Shown here: positions 52,667 through 63,563 of the stretch, piece by piece
Position numbering within the stretch: position 1 is the first letter of the stretch
Layout: each line of letters starts with the position of its first letter
From: Aminobacter aminovorans
GTDB lineage: Bacteria > Pseudomonadota > Alphaproteobacteria > Rhizobiales > Rhizobiaceae
Reading direction: 5' to 3'
Assembly (NCBI RefSeq): GCF_900445235.1
Contig: NZ_UFSM01000001.1
Coordinates: 1,048,501-1,112,500, forward strand
Length of the DNA: 64,000 bases
The notes under the pieces: generated by a model
The model's database searches: none
What the model was told of the DNA's origin: nothing
Seen by the model: only the letters and a program-made list of their open reading frames with translations
Translations under genes and position numbers: made by a program

Positions 52667-53284
52667 ATGACGATGGAACCGACTTCGCTTCTGATCTTTG
52701 CCGGTGCCCTGCTTGTTGCCGCAGGCTCGCCCGGACCCTCCATTGCCGCCCTGGTGGCGCGGGTCATCTCGAAGGGCTTTCGCGACGTGCTGCCGTTTCT
52801 GGCGGCGATGTGGATCGGCGAGGCGATCTGGCTTTCGCTGGCGGTGTTCGGCCTCGCCTTCGTCGCACAGTCGTTCCATATGGCCTTCGTCGCGGTCAAA
52901 TGGGCAGGCGTCGCCTATCTCGTCTACCTCGCCTGGAAAATGTGGACGGCCCCCGTCGATACGCGCGCAGGCGAGATGCCGAGCCAGGATTCCCCGCTCA
53001 AGCTGTTTGCTGCCGGCATGGCGGTGACGCTCGGCAATCCCAAGATCATGATGTTCTACCTGGCGCTGCTGCCGACGATCATCGACCTTGCTTCGGTGAG
53101 CGTCATCGGCTGGCTGGAGCTGACGCTGACGATGGCTGCGGTGCTGATCGCTATCGATCTGGCCTGGGTGTTCGCGGCGGCGCAGGCGCGCAGGCTTTTG
53201 CGCAGCAAGCGGGCGATGCGAATCGCGAATCGTGTTAGCGCGACGACGATGGCGGGTGCCGCCGCCGCGATCGCTGCGCGGTAA
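52667..53284 (+). CDS. LysE-family amino acid exporter
   Basis: A 205-residue integral membrane protein with six hydrophobic segments of the LysE/RhtB type. The signature ASGSPGPS-like LLVAAGSPGPSIAALVARVI is at the N-terminus, and KLFAAGMAVTLGNPKIMMFYLALLP is the second family hallmark, cut here. The start is ATG 52667, with ATG 52673 as alternative, after CGGGG. It exports an amino acid or homoserine lactone-like metabolite. Confidence 0.88.
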   Translation: MTMEPTSLLIFAGALLVAAGSPGPSIAALVARVISKGFRDVLPFLAAMWIGEAIWLSLAVFGLAFVAQSFHMAFVAVKWAGVAYLVYLAWKMWTAPVDTRAGEMPSQDSPLKLFAAGMAVTLGNPKIMMFYLALLPTIIDLASVSVIGWLELTLTMAAVLIAIDLAWVFAAAQARRLLRSKRAMRIANRVSATTMAGAAAAIAAR

Positions 53285-53472
53285 AGGTGAAAATTTCGCC
53301 AGATGCACCCTGCAGCGTGCTTTGCGGACGCTGCGTCAGCTTATTTCGCAGGCAATTTCTGCCTGCCCGATAGGCGTTTTTCCATACCATCCGTCAAACC
53401 TTTGTCGCTAAAGGCAGGCCATCTGCTACGATAGTCGCAAAAGCATGTGACGGGACGGGAGAAACTAGCGTC

Positions 53473-56400
53473 ATGGCCGCATCTGTGAAGTCTAAGGCGA
53501 AATCCGCCAAGACTGCATCCGCCTCCAAATCCTCCAACAGACCTCCCCAGCTGCACGAATTGCTGCTCGCCCGAGCGCCGGCCGAGGACGTGGCCGACTA
53601 CGAGCCGGGCATGCTGGAGCGCGCAGCACAGCTTGCCGAGCAAGCCGTGCTCAAGCATCGCAAAGGCTCCTCGGTGATCGACATCGAGACCGACGGAAGC
53701 GTCGTCCGTCACGACCGGCCGGTGACTGTCGTCACCGTCGTCAACGACAACATGCCTTTCCTGTTCGATTCGGTGCTCGGCGAGATCACCGAGGCGGCCG
53801 GCGAGCCGGTTCTGGTGACCCACCCCGTCATCCTGGTGCGCCATGGCCGCACCGGCGTCGACGAGATCCTGAGCGACGGCGGCCACAAGGGCGAAGAGGC
53901 AGCCGACAAGGTCAGCGTCATTCACGTCCACATCCCGCCGCTCGGCAAGGATGCCGCCGAAGCGTTGCGCGAGCGGCTGAAGAAGCTGCTTGGACAGGTG
54001 CGAGCCGCTGTCACCGACTGGAAGCCGATGCTGGCCAGGCTCGACCAGGCGATTTCCGAATTCCGCTATGCACCGATCCCGCTCGAAAAGAATGCGGTGA
54101 CCGAAGCAATCGCCTTCCTCGAATGGCTGCGCGACGACAATTTCACCTTCCTCGGCATGCGCGAGTTCAAATATTCGGGCGGCGAAAAGAGCGGCACGCT
54201 GGAACGCTCCGACAAGCCGGGCCTCGGCATCCTCGCCGATCCAGACGTTCTGGTGCTGCGTCGCGACACCATCGACGTGACGTCGACGACGCCCGAAATC
54301 CGCGCCTTCCTGCATGGCCCGGACCCGCTGATCGTCACCAAGGCCAATGCCAAGTCGGCAGTGCACCGCCGTGCCTATCTCGACTACATCGGTATCAAGA
54401 CCTACGACGCCAAGGGCCAGTTGTCGGGCGAACTGCGGATCGTCGGCCTGTTCACCTCGACTGCCTACACGCGCTCGGTGATGAAGATCCCCTATCTGCG
54501 TTCCAAGGCCGAAACAGTGGTGCAGAAGTCGGGTCTCGACCCTGCCGATCATTCCGGCAAGGCGCTGATCAATGTGCTCGAATCCTATCCGCGTGACGAG
54601 CTGTTCCAGATCGCCGTGCCGACGTTGCGCAAGCATTCCGAGGCGATCCTCGGCCTGATCGAGCGGCCGCGCGTGCGTGCGCTGGTGCGGGTCGACCAAT
54701 TCGACCGCTTCGTCTCGATCCTCGTCTTCGTGCCGCGTGACCGCTACGATTCGGTGGTGCGCGAGAAGATCGGCGCCTATCTCAGGACGGTCTTCGAAGG
54801 GCGGCTGTCGGCCTATTACCCGGCATTCCCCGAGGGCGGGCTGGCGCGTGTCCATTTCATCATCGGCCGCTCCGGCGGCAAGACGCCCAAGGTCGAGCAA
54901 TCGGCCATCGAGGCGGCGATCCGCGACATGGTGCGGACCTGGGAGGATGGCTTGCGCGAAGCATCCGCCGAGGCGGGCTCATCCGCATCGTTCGTGAAGC
55001 TCGCCAGCCACTTCCCGCAGGACTACCAGAACAGCTTCTCGCCGGCGGCAGCCCTTGTCGATGCCGAGCGCATCGCCTCCATCGGCGCATCCAACCCGAT
55101 CGTCATCGACTGCTATCGCGACACCGGCCAGGCGGCGGAACAGGCCTCGCTGAAGATCTACCATCATGGCGCACCGGTGGCGTTGTCGCGGCGCGTGCCA
55201 TTGCTCGAGAACATGGGCTTCCGCGTAATCAGCGAGCGCACCTTCGAACTGGGCGAGAAGGGCGAGGATCAGATCTTCATCCATGACATGGAGTTGGAGA
55301 ACGCCTATGGCCAGCCGATCGACCTGGCCGACGGCGGCCTGCTGTTCGAGGAGGTGTTCCTCTCGGTCTGGAAGGGCGATGCCGACAATGACGGCTACAA
55401 CGCCCTGGCGCAGACGGCAGGTCTCGGCTCCAACGAGATCCTGATCCTGCGCGCCTATGGCCGCTACCTGCAGCAGGCAGGTATCCCGCAGAGCCAGGAT
55501 TTCATCGCGGCGGCGCTGAACCGCTATCCCGACATCGCGCGTGGGCTGCATGCGCTGTTCCTGGCAAGGCTCGATCCGGCGCAGGAAAGGGACGGCCTGG
55601 TCACCGCCAAGCATCTCAAGGCCAAGATCAAGGACGCGCTCGAAGCGGTGCCGAGCATCGATGACGACACCATCATCCGGCGCTACGTCAATCTGATCGA
55701 GGCGTCGCTGCGTACCAACCACTTCGTCGGTGGCAAGAAGGAGCGCGGCCAGTCGCTGGCGATCAAGCTCGACTCGCGCAGCGTCGAAGGCTTGCCCGAG
55801 CCGCGGCCGTGGCGCGAGATTTTCGTCTATGGCTCCGAGGTCGAGGGTCTGCACCTGCGCTTCGGCGCCGTGGCGCGCGGTGGCCTGCGCTGGTCGGACC
55901 GCGCCCAGGACTACCGCACCGAGGTGCTCGGCCTGGTCAAGGCGCAGCAGGTCAAGAACGCCGTCATCGTGCCGGTCGGCGCCAAGGGCGGCTTCTTCCC
56001 CAAGCGCCTGCCCGTGGGCGGCAGCCGCGATGCAGTGTTCGAGGCCGGCAAGGCGGCCTATGTCAACTTCGTCTCCAGCCTGCTGTCGATCACCGACAAT
56101 CTCGACGGCGACAAGGTGGTGCCACCAGCTGGCGTCGTCCGCCGCGACATCGACGATCCCTACTTCGTCGTTGCCGCCGATAAGGGCACGGCGACCTTCT
56201 CCGACACGGCCAACGGCATCAGCGAGAAGCACGGGTTCTGGCTCGACGATGCCTTCGCCTCAGGCGGCTCGGCCGGCTACGACCACAAGAAGATGGGCAT
56301 CACCGCGCGCGGTGCCTGGGAGGCGGTCAAGCGGCACTTCCGCGAGATGAACCGCGACATCCAGACAACGCCATTCACCGTCGTCGGCGTCGGCGACATG

Positions 56401-58263
56401 TCTGGCGACGTCTTCGGCAACGGCATGCTCCTGTCCGAGCAGACGAAGCTGATCGCCGCCTTCGACCATCGCGACATCTTCATCGATCCGGCGCCCGACA
56501 TGGCTGCGTCCTTTGCCGAGCGCAAGCGCATGTTCGACCTGCCGCGTTCGAGCTGGCAGGACTATGACAAGTCGAAACTGTCGGCAGGCGGCGTGATCGT
56601 TTCGCGTGCCCAGAAGTCGGTGACGCTGCCGCAGGCGGCGGCGACGGCGATCGGGCTCGCCAAGACCACCGCATCGCCGACCGAGATCATGAATGCGATC
56701 CTGCGCGCGCAGGTCGACCTGTTGTGGTTCGGCGGCATCGGCACCTATGTCCGCGCTACTGGCGAAACCAACCAGGAAGTCGGCGACCGTGCCAATGACG
56801 CGATCCGCGTCACTGCTACCGACCTCAGGGTCAAGGTGATCGGCGAGGGCGCCAATCTCGGTGCAACCCAACGGGCGCGCATCGAGTTCGGCCTCAAGGG
56901 CGGACGCTGCAACTCGGACGCCATCGACAATTCGGGCGGCGTCAATTCGTCCGACGTCGAGGTCAACATCAAGATCGCGCTGGCTTCGGCGATGCGCAAG
57001 GGCACGCTGCAGCGGCCGGCGCGCGACAAGTTCCTGGCCGAGATGACCGAGGAGGTCGCCGGTCTGGTGCTGGCCAACAACTATGAGCAGACGCTCGCTC
57101 TGTCGGTCGCCGCCAGGCGAGGCATCCAGGACATCGCGCATCAGGGCCGCTTCATGAGCGCGCTCGAGGCGCGTGGGCTGCTCGACCGCGCCGTTGAGAA
57201 CCTGCCATGGCCGCCTGCTTTGGCCGAACGCCAGACGCGTGGCGAACCGCTGACCCGGGCCGAGCTCGGCGTGCTTTTGGCCTATGCCAAGATCGTGCTG
57301 TTCTCCGACATCGTCGCCAGCGACGTGCCCGACGAAGCGCATTTCGAACGCGATCTGCTCGGCTACTTCCCCGAGCGCATGGCCAAGAAATATGCCGCCG
57401 AGATCGGCGGTCACCGGCTGCGTCGCGAGATCATCGCGCGCGTGGTTGCCAACGATCTCGTCAATCGTGGCGGACCGTCCTTCGTCAACAGGCTGCAGGA
57501 GGCCAGCGGCCGTTCGGCGGCCGACGTGGTGCGGGCCTTTGCGGTCGTGCGCGATGGCTTTGCCCTGCCGGCGCTCTATCGCGAGATCGATGCGCTCGAC
57601 AATGTCGTCGACGGCATGCTGCAGCTCGATCTTTACCAGGCGGTGAGCCGACTTATCTTCGGCACCAGCGGCTGGTATCTGCGCAACGAGCACAGCGACG
57701 CACCGCTGGCGAGCCGCATCGCCGAACTGCAGGAAGCACGCGCAGCATTGGAGCCCAAGTTCTCCGGCATGCTGCCCGCCTTCACCCGCGAGCGCATCGA
57801 AAACCGCAAGGCCGGCTTTGCCGCCGCCGGTGCCCCGGAGAAACTGGCCGAGCGGCTGTCGCTGCTCGAGGCAGGCGAACTGGTGCCCGACATCGCCCTG
57901 GTGGCCAAGACCGCCAAGGCCGACATTCTGGCGGCGGCGAAGGCATTCTTCGGCGTCTCCGAGGCGTTCCGCATCCCGCGGATCGAGGACGCGACGCATG
58001 CGATCGCCACCTCCGACTATTATGAGGGGCTGGCGCTGTCGCGCGCATCCGACACCATCGGCGCTGCGCGGCGCGGCATAGCGGTTGCGGCATTGACCGG
58101 CTTCGGCACCGCTGCCGATCCGGTTGCGGCATGGCTCGAGGCCGGCGGTGAGCGCACCAACCGCACCCGTGAAAGGCTGCAGGCCCTGACGGAGGGTGGC
58201 GATATCACCGTGTCGCGACTGACGGTTGCTGCCGGGCTGATGAGCGACCTGTCGGGTCGCTGA
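53473..58263 (+). CDS. gdhB: NAD-specific glutamate dehydrogenase, large (GDH180-type)
   Basis: A 1596-residue NAD-glutamate dehydrogenase, the size of the large bacterial family. It catabolises glutamate to 2-oxoglutarate and ammonia. The first 700 residues contain the N-terminal ACT-like regulatory modules. The catalytic core follows, with the glutamate-binding region PVGAKGGFFPKRLP and the NAD-binding FTVVGVGDMSGDVFGNGML. The C-terminal helical domain extends to the end. The start ATG 53473 follows GACGGGAGAAACTAGC. An intrinsic terminator lies 15 bases after the stop. The gene symbol is by family usage, not by phenotype. Confidence 0.95.
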   Translation: MAASVKSKAKSAKTASASKSSNRPPQLHELLLARAPAEDVADYEPGMLERAAQLAEQAVLKHRKGSSVIDIETDGSVVRHDRPVTVVTVVNDNMPFLFDSVLGEITEAAGEPVLVTHPVILVRHGRTGVDEILSDGGHKGEEAADKVSVIHVHIPPLGKDAAEALRERLKKLLGQVRAAVTDWKPMLARLDQAISEFRYAPIPLEKNAVTEAIAFLEWLRDDNFTFLGMREFKYSGGEKSGTLERSDKPGLGILADPDVLVLRRDTIDVTSTTPEIRAFLHGPDPLIVTKANAKSAVHRRAYLDYIGIKTYDAKGQLSGELRIVGLFTSTAYTRSVMKIPYLRSKAETVVQKSGLDPADHSGKALINVLESYPRDELFQIAVPTLRKHSEAILGLIERPRVRALVRVDQFDRFVSILVFVPRDRYDSVVREKIGAYLRTVFEGRLSAYYPAFPEGGLARVHFIIGRSGGKTPKVEQSAIEAAIRDMVRTWEDGLREASAEAGSSASFVKLASHFPQDYQNSFSPAAALVDAERIASIGASNPIVIDCYRDTGQAAEQASLKIYHHGAPVALSRRVPLLENMGFRVISERTFELGEKGEDQIFIHDMELENAYGQPIDLADGGLLFEEVFLSVWKGDADNDGYNALAQTAGLGSNEILILRAYGRYLQQAGIPQSQDFIAAALNRYPDIARGLHALFLARLDPAQERDGLVTAKHLKAKIKDALEAVPSIDDDTIIRRYVNLIEASLRTNHFVGGKKERGQSLAIKLDSRSVEGLPEPRPWREIFVYGSEVEGLHLRFGAVARGGLRWSDRAQDYRTEVLGLVKAQQVKNAVIVPVGAKGGFFPKRLPVGGSRDAVFEAGKAAYVNFVSSLLSITDNLDGDKVVPPAGVVRRDIDDPYFVVAADKGTATFSDTANGISEKHGFWLDDAFASGGSAGYDHKKMGITARGAWEAVKRHFREMNRDIQTTPFTVVGVGDMSGDVFGNGMLLSEQTKLIAAFDHRDIFIDPAPDMAASFAERKRMFDLPRSSWQDYDKSKLSAGGVIVSRAQKSVTLPQAAATAIGLAKTTASPTEIMNAILRAQVDLLWFGGIGTYVRATGETNQEVGDRANDAIRVTATDLRVKVIGEGANLGATQRARIEFGLKGGRCNSDAIDNSGGVNSSDVEVNIKIALASAMRKGTLQRPARDKFLAEMTEEVAGLVLANNYEQTLALSVAARRGIQDIAHQGRFMSALEARGLLDRAVENLPWPPALAERQTRGEPLTRAELGVLLAYAKIVLFSDIVASDVPDEAHFERDLLGYFPERMAKKYAAEIGGHRLRREIIARVVANDLVNRGGPSFVNRLQEASGRSAADVVRAFAVVRDGFALPALYREIDALDNVVDGMLQLDLYQAVSRLIFGTSGWYLRNEHSDAPLASRIAELQEARAALEPKFSGMLPAFTRERIENRKAGFAAAGAPEKLAERLSLLEAGELVPDIALVAKTAKADILAAAKAFFGVSEAFRIPRIEDATHAIATSDYYEGLALSRASDTIGAARRGIAVAALTGFGTAADPVAAWLEAGGERTNRTRERLQALTEGGDITVSRLTVAAGLMSDLSGR

Positions 58264-58278
58264 GCCCCTTGCAACACC

Positions 58279-58308
58279 GCCTGCCACGGACACCGTGGCA
58301 GGCATTTT
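58279..58308 (+). terminator. Intrinsic terminator after NAD-GDH
   Basis: A perfect 11-bp stem GCCTGCCACGG / CCGTGGCAGGC with an ACA loop (58279-58289 and 58293-58303) followed by ATTTT. It ends the dehydrogenase message before the MFS gene. Confidence 0.85.
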
Positions 58309-58380
58309 CCTCAAGGACCACGCAAGCGAACTGCGCTATAGCTCCAGACAACGCGCTGATGCGGCGCGCGCGGAGGGATG

Positions 58381-59757
58381 ATGGCTGACACGATGATGGT
58401 CCAACGCACGCCTCGGCGTGGCGTCTGGGGATGGATGTTTTTCGACTGGGCGGCGCAGCCGTTCTTCACCGTGGTCACCACCTTTATCTTCGGCCCGTAT
58501 TTCGTCTCGCGCATGGCGACCGATCCGGCCATGGGCCAGGCAGCCTGGGGTTACGGCATTGCCGCTGCCGGCTTCGTCATCGCCATCCTGTCGCCGGTGC
58601 TTGGCTCGATCGCCGACCAGACCGGGCCGCGCAAGCCATGGATCGCTTTCTTCGCCGCGATCAAGATCATCAGCCTATGTCTGCTCTGGTATGCCGAGCC
58701 CGGATCGCCGCTGGTGCCGGTCGTCCTGCTGTTTTCGCTCGCCTCGGTGGCGGCCGAGTTCTCGATCGTCTTCAACGATTCGATGATGCCGCGCCTTGTT
58801 TCGAAGGAGGAGATCGGCAAAATCTCCAACATCGCCTGGGGCCTTGGTTATCTCGGCGGCATGATCGTGCTGATCTTCGTCGTCGGTTTCCTGGCGGCGT
58901 CTCCCGAGAGCGGCAAGACGATCATCGGTGCGGCGCCGCTGTTCGGGCTGGACCCGGTGGCAGGCGAGGATGCGCGCGCGACAGGCCCGATTTCGGCACT
59001 GTGGTACCTCATCTTCATCCTGCCGATGTTCTTCTTCACGCCCGACAGCGGCAAGGGCATTGCCATCCGGCCCGCCGTGCGCCTCGGGCTCTCCGAGCTC
59101 AAGTCGACGATGGGCGAGGTGCGTCAGCGCACCGGCATCTTCCGTTTCCTCGTTGCCCGCATGGTTTACCAGGACGGCGTCAACGCCTTGCTCGGTCTTG
59201 GCGGTGCGTTCGCGGCTGCGATGTTCGGATGGACGATCACCGAGATCGGCATCTACGGCATCATCCTCAATGTCGTCGCCATCTTTGGCTGCCTCGTTGC
59301 CAGCCGTCTCGACACCAGCTTCGGTTCGAAGCTGGTGGTGGTGTTTTCGCTGGTGTTGCTGACGATCGCCACCATCGGCATCGTCTCGACTGGACCGGGC
59401 TACACGCTGTTCGGCCTGTGGCAGATGCCTGGTGTCGACACCAACGGTCTGTTCGGTACGCCGGCCGAGAAGGCCTATATTGCCTTCGGCCTGCTGGTGG
59501 GCGTTGCCTTCGGCCCGGTGCAGGCTTCGTCGCGCTCCTACATGGCGCGCAGTGTCTCGGCCGATGAGGCAGGGCGCTTTTTCGGGCTATATGCGCTGTC
59601 GGGCCGGGCGACCAGCTTCGTTGCGCCATTCGTGGTCGCGACAGTAACCGCTCTGAGCGGCTCGCCACGCCTCGGCATGGCGATGATCATCATCTTCTTC
59701 GTTGTCGGGCTGGCTGTGCTGCTGCGCACGCCCTATCCGGCTGACGAGGTGAAATAG
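58381..59757 (+). CDS. UMF1-type MFS transporter
   Basis: A 458-residue transporter of the Atg22/UMF1 branch of MFS proteins. The start is ATG 58381: GGAGG at 58372-58376 is too close to the tandem ATG at 58378. Characteristic are the N-terminal [18 protein letters not shown], loop [14 protein letters not shown] and [19 protein letters not shown], plus [14 protein letters not shown]. About eleven to twelve hydrophobic helices are present. Substrate unknown; UMF1 members include vacuolar amino acid exporters. It lies between NAD-GDH and purH. Confidence 0.9.
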   Translation: MADTMMVQRTPRRGVWGWMFFDWAAQPFFTVVTTFIFGPYFVSRMATDPAMGQAAWGYGIAAAGFVIAILSPVLGSIADQTGPRKPWIAFFAAIKIISLCLLWYAEPGSPLVPVVLLFSLASVAAEFSIVFNDSMMPRLVSKEEIGKISNIAWGLGYLGGMIVLIFVVGFLAASPESGKTIIGAAPLFGLDPVAGEDARATGPISALWYLIFILPMFFFTPDSGKGIAIRPAVRLGLSELKSTMGEVRQRTGIFRFLVARMVYQDGVNALLGLGGAFAAAMFGWTITEIGIYGIILNVVAIFGCLVASRLDTSFGSKLVVVFSLVLLTIATIGIVSTGPGYTLFGLWQMPGVDTNGLFGTPAEKAYIAFGLLVGVAFGPVQASSRSYMARSVSADEAGRFFGLYALSGRATSFVAPFVVATVTALSGSPRLGMAMIIIFFVVGLAVLLRTPYPADEVK

Positions 59758-59762
59758 CGGAT

Positions 59763-59945
59763 CTTACCTTCTCCCCTTGTGGGAGAAGCTGTCACATCGA
59801 AGGCGACTGATAGGGAGGCTGGACGACGCGGTGTGTCTCAAGGTCTCGGCGCTTGTCGCTCGTCTGGCAATACCTCACTCCGTCCAGAAACCCTCGTCCG
59901 GCTTCGCTTCGCTCACCGCCTTCTCCCGCAACAGGAGAAGGTATT
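59763..59945. repeat. Palindromic intergenic element between MFS and purH
   Basis: TTACCTTCTCCCC at 59764-59776 is mirrored by GGAGAAGGTA at 59933-59942, and each end carries its own hairpin (CTTCTCCC...GGGAGAAG and CTTCTCCCGC...GGAGAAGG). The interior holds CGTCCGGCTTCGCTTCGCTC. This form is frequent between convergent genes of Mesorhizobium-type genomes. It occupies almost the whole gap between the MFS gene and purH. Confidence 0.65.
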
Positions 59946-59949
59946 TGCT

Positions 59950-61566
59950 TCAATGCCTGAAGTGCCTGATGCCGGTGAAGATCATGGCGATGCCATGGGC
60001 ATCTGCCGCGGCGATGACGTCGTCGTCGCGCATCGAGCCGCCCGGCTGGATGACGGCGGTGGCGCCTGCCTCGACAGCCGACAGCAGACCGTCGGCGAAG
60101 GGGAAGAAGGCGTCGGAGGCGACCACGGAGCCCTTGGTCAGCGGTTCGGCGAGGCCGGCGGCTTCCGCGGCATCGAGCGCCTTGCGGGCGGCGATGCGCG
60201 ATGAATCGACCCGGCTCATCTGGCCGGCGCCGATACCCACCGTGGCAAGGTCCTTTGCGTAGACGATGGCGTTCGACTTGACGTGCTTGGCGACACGGAA
60301 GGCGAATTTCAGGTCCTCGATCTCGCGCTGGGTCGGCTGGCGCTTGGTTACGACATTGAGGTCGAGGGTACCGACGATGGCGTTGTCTCGCGATTGGACG
60401 AGCAGGCCGCCGGCAACCGACTTGACCGAAAGCCCGGCTCGGTCCGGATCGGGCAGGCCGCCCGTCACCAGCAGGCGCAGGTTCTTCTTGGCGGCGACGA
60501 TCGCCTGGGCCTCCGGCGTAGCATCCGGCGCGATGATGACTTCGGTGAAGATCTTGACGATCTCCTCGGCCGCCTCGGCATCGAGGATGCGGTTGAGCGC
60601 GACGATGCCGCCGAAGGCCGAGACTGGGTCACAGGCGAGCGCCCGGGCATAGGCCTCGGTGAGCGTTGCGCCCTCGGCGACACCGCACGGATTGGCGTGC
60701 TTGATGATGGCGACCGCGGCGGTGCGGACGGGATCGAACTCGCCGGCCAGCTCGAAGGCCGCGTCGGTGTCGTTGATGTTGTTGTAGGACAGCTGCTTGC
60801 CCTGGAGCTGGGTCGCGGTGGCAACGCCGGGACGCTTGTCGCCGGTCAGGTAGAAGCCGGCCGACTGATGCGGGTTCTCGCCATAGCGCATGACGCTTTG
60901 CAGCTTGCCGCCAAAGGCGCGCCAGTCGGGCGTCTCGATCTCGAGCGCTTCGGCGAACCAGCCGGAGATCGCCGCGTCATAGGCGGCGGTACGGGCAAAG
61001 GCCTTGGCCGCCAGCTTCTTCCGGAACTCGTAGGTCAGGCAGCCATTGTTGGCGACGATGCTGTCGAGCACGTCCTTGTAGTCGGCCGGGTCGGTGACGA
61101 TGGCGACATAAGCGTGATTCTTGGCCGAGGCGCGAACCATGGCCGGGCCGCCGATGTCGATGTTCTCGACGATCGAGGCATAGTGGGCACCGGATTCGCG
61201 CACCTCTTCGAAGGGGTAAAGATTGACCACCACGAGGTCGATCGGCTCGATGCCGTGCTCGGCCATGGCAGCGACATGCTCGGGGTCGTCGCGGACGCCG
61301 AGCAATGCGCCATGCACCGACGGATGCAGTGTCTTGACGCGGCCGTCCATGATCTCGGGGAACTTGGTGAGCTCGGAAACGTCGCGGACGGCGATGCCTT
61401 CGGCCGAAATGCTCTTGGCGGTGCCGCCGGTGGAGACCAGCTCGACGCCGACATTGGTCAGGCACTTGGCGAATTCGATCAGCCCGGTCTTGTCGGAGAC
61501 CGACAGCAAAGCGCGCCGGATCGGCACGAGGTCGGGTGCGGGGATTTTCTTGGAAACGACGGCCAT
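59950..61566 (-). CDS. purH: Bifunctional AICAR transformylase/IMP cyclohydrolase
   Basis: A 538-residue enzyme for the last two steps of de novo purine synthesis: formylation of AICAR with 10-formyl-THF and closure to IMP. The N-terminal MGS-like cyclohydrolase domain starts [18 protein letters not shown] and includes [11 protein letters not shown]. The C-terminal transformylase domain shows [29 protein letters not shown] and [16 protein letters not shown]. The start ATG 61566 is preferred over an in-frame TTG at 61584. Downstream (leftward) lies a palindromic element. Confidence 0.97.
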   Translation of the reverse strand: MAVVSKKIPAPDLVPIRRALLSVSDKTGLIEFAKCLTNVGVELVSTGGTAKSISAEGIAVRDVSELTKFPEIMDGRVKTLHPSVHGALLGVRDDPEHVAAMAEHGIEPIDLVVVNLYPFEEVRESGAHYASIVENIDIGGPAMVRASAKNHAYVAIVTDPADYKDVLDSIVANNGCLTYEFRKKLAAKAFARTAAYDAAISGWFAEALEIETPDWRAFGGKLQSVMRYGENPHQSAGFYLTGDKRPGVATATQLQGKQLSYNNINDTDAAFELAGEFDPVRTAAVAIIKHANPCGVAEGATLTEAYARALACDPVSAFGGIVALNRILDAEAAEEIVKIFTEVIIAPDATPEAQAIVAAKKNLRLLVTGGLPDPDRAGLSVKSVAGGLLVQSRDNAIVGTLDLNVVTKRQPTQREIEDLKFAFRVAKHVKSNAIVYAKDLATVGIGAGQMSRVDSSRIAARKALDAAEAAGLAEPLTKGSVVASDAFFPFADGLLSAVEAGATAVIQPGGSMRDDDVIAAADAHGIAMIFTGIRHFRH

Positions 61567-61749
61567 GGGTGGCGGGCCCTTCAAAGTTGGAGCGGAAACT
61601 TTGCTTGCGGGCGGCCTAGCACATGAGGCCCGGAAATCAAGGCGCGCAGCCGCGCATGCGGCCTATTTCCCGAGGTGATGCCGATCAGGCGCTCAGGGTG
61701 CCTCCGCAATCCCGGACGAAAGCCGCTGCGCATTCTTCGTGGAACTGCT

Positions 61750-63471
61750 CTAACCGTCGAGGCGACTGATGATGCGCGTGCGCGAGAACTGCCAATGCAC
61801 CTCGGAGATTTCCGAGGCCTTGAACGACAGCACGATCTGGCGGGAGCGGCGGGGACCGCCGATACCGGCGAAATATATCGATTCCTCGACCTCGGACGCA
61901 ACATCAGGCGAGGTGAAGACCCAAGTGTCGATATCCGGCCCGGTCAACACCAGCCGCTCCTTCTGGTCGCGAAAGAGCTGGACGTCGGGATGGACGTGGA
62001 AGCGGATGGTGACGAGGTCGCGGCCATCATTCTTGATCAGCGTCTTGCCGACGCGAAGGATGCGGTCGCACCCCGACAGGATGCTGCCGCCGGCCGACAG
62101 GCTCAGTTCGCGCTCGTGATGGAGGCCGAAGCGCTGGGCATAGCCGTCATGGCGGGCGACAAAACCATGGATGCCCGGCTTGTCGAGGCGCTGGGTCGGT
62201 ACTGATTTCGGTCCGGCGAAAAGCGGACTGCCGAGCACACCGCTCACGCGCTGCGAATGGGCGAAGCTTGCCGACGAGGTGTCGTTGATGGTGACGGTCG
62301 AGTGGGCGGCAGTGGCGCGCGCCAGCGGCCTGAGGTCGGCTGCGCCATAGGTGTCGATGCCGGCGTTGACGATATAGTGCTGGCGGCCCGACGACATCTC
62401 GAACGCCAAGCAGCCCGCATGGGCCTGGTTCGCCACGTCGATCGGCGGTGCCGTGCCGGTGTCGGCAATTACTGTCGTGCCGCCCATGGCGAGGCGCTCA
62501 TAGCCGGAATGGGTGGCGTGCAGCGGCGGCGAGCCGGCGGTATCGTCATGGCGCAGGATCGCGACGATGCGGTCGTGGATGGTGGCGCCCATGCCGTTGA
62601 AGCGGGCGAGGCTGCCGTCCTGGTGGCGGAAGAAGCGCAGTGCCGGCAACATGCGCTCGACGGCGTTGATCAGCGCCAATGGCGGCTGCTCGGCCTGGTT
62701 GGCGTAGGTGTGGCGCAGCGGCAGCAGGTCGGCGAGGATTTCGAGAACCGCCATCGGGTTGCGCGAGATATGGCCGCCGTCGGGCAGGATCTGGCGGTCG
62801 AGCTCTTCGGCGAGGTTGCGCGTGGCCGAGCGCAGCGCCGAGACAGGCGCCGGCAGCGACAGTGCGGCGAAGGCGAGCGCAACGCGGGCGCGGAGCCGGT
62901 CCTTGCCGTCGGGCATCTCCGGCGACATCGACCGGAGATAACGGATCTGCATTGCGAGCGAACGCAGGAACGACCGGTAGAAGGCAAACTCGGCGCCCTG
63001 CAGAACGACCGAGGAGTGCTGCAGCCAGGCGATGACGCGCTTGGCGGTGGTTGCGGGTTCCCAGGCTATTCCTGATATGCGGTTGCCATGCAAAGCGATC
63101 CAGTCGGAAACCAGGGCGCGGGCGTTGGCGGCCGCCAGCTCGGTGCCGGCCGCGCGCATGTGGCGCAGCCAGCGGAAGCCATGCAGGCTACGCTGCCAGC
63201 CGCGATTTGGCACGTCGATCAGGAAAGGCGACTGGCCGCCAGTCTCGACCAGATGGCCCGAAAGCGGAAAGCGGCCATAGTAGATTTCAAGCGCGATCTG
63301 CGGGTCTGCAAGGCGCAGGTCGGGCGGCGCGATGAGCACGCGTTCGGGCGTGCGCCCGGAGTAGCGCCAGCTGTAAGCCGGCCCGGCGCGCAAGCGCCGG
63401 CGCGTCTTACGCCAGAACTCCTTGGCGACGAGTGCCCAAAGGCGCGTCGTGTTGTCCGCCGCGATCGACAA
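61750..63471 (-). CDS. Heparinase II/III family protein
   Basis: A 573-residue protein with an alpha/alpha-toroid N-terminal half (ELYYGR-type EIYYGRFPLSG, FRWLRHMRA, ILPDGGHISRNPMAVLEIL) and a beta-sandwich C-terminal half of the heparinase II/III family (MGGTTVIADTGTAPPI, AHSTVTINDTSSASF). The start is TTG 63471: AGGAGGGG lies just upstream and no ATG or GTG is better placed. There is no signal peptide, so it acts in the cytoplasm or is non-classical. This neighbour of purH is conserved in rhizobia; its substrate is unknown. Confidence 0.9.
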   Translation of the reverse strand: MSIAADNTTRLWALVAKEFWRKTRRRLRAGPAYSWRYSGRTPERVLIAPPDLRLADPQIALEIYYGRFPLSGHLVETGGQSPFLIDVPNRGWQRSLHGFRWLRHMRAAGTELAAANARALVSDWIALHGNRISGIAWEPATTAKRVIAWLQHSSVVLQGAEFAFYRSFLRSLAMQIRYLRSMSPEMPDGKDRLRARVALAFAALSLPAPVSALRSATRNLAEELDRQILPDGGHISRNPMAVLEILADLLPLRHTYANQAEQPPLALINAVERMLPALRFFRHQDGSLARFNGMGATIHDRIVAILRHDDTAGSPPLHATHSGYERLAMGGTTVIADTGTAPPIDVANQAHAGCLAFEMSSGRQHYIVNAGIDTYGAADLRPLARATAAHSTVTINDTSSASFAHSQRVSGVLGSPLFAGPKSVPTQRLDKPGIHGFVARHDGYAQRFGLHHERELSLSAGGSILSGCDRILRVGKTLIKNDGRDLVTIRFHVHPDVQLFRDQKERLVLTGPDIDTWVFTSPDVASEVEESIYFAGIGGPRRSRQIVLSFKASEISEVHWQFSRTRIISRLDG

Positions 63472-63563
63472 TACCCCTCCTGACGCAACCCCACGTCGTC
63501 ACACAAATTAGGTTGTTTCAATGGTGGGCGCGAGGGTGAATTTTTCGTAAACGCGGGCGTTGA

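Noticed and set aside
53341..58314. Minus-strand open frames (519 and 684 codons) opposite NAD-glutamate dehydrogenase
   Set aside because: They are high-GC shadows of the 1596-residue dehydrogenase; no promoter, ribosome site or domain.
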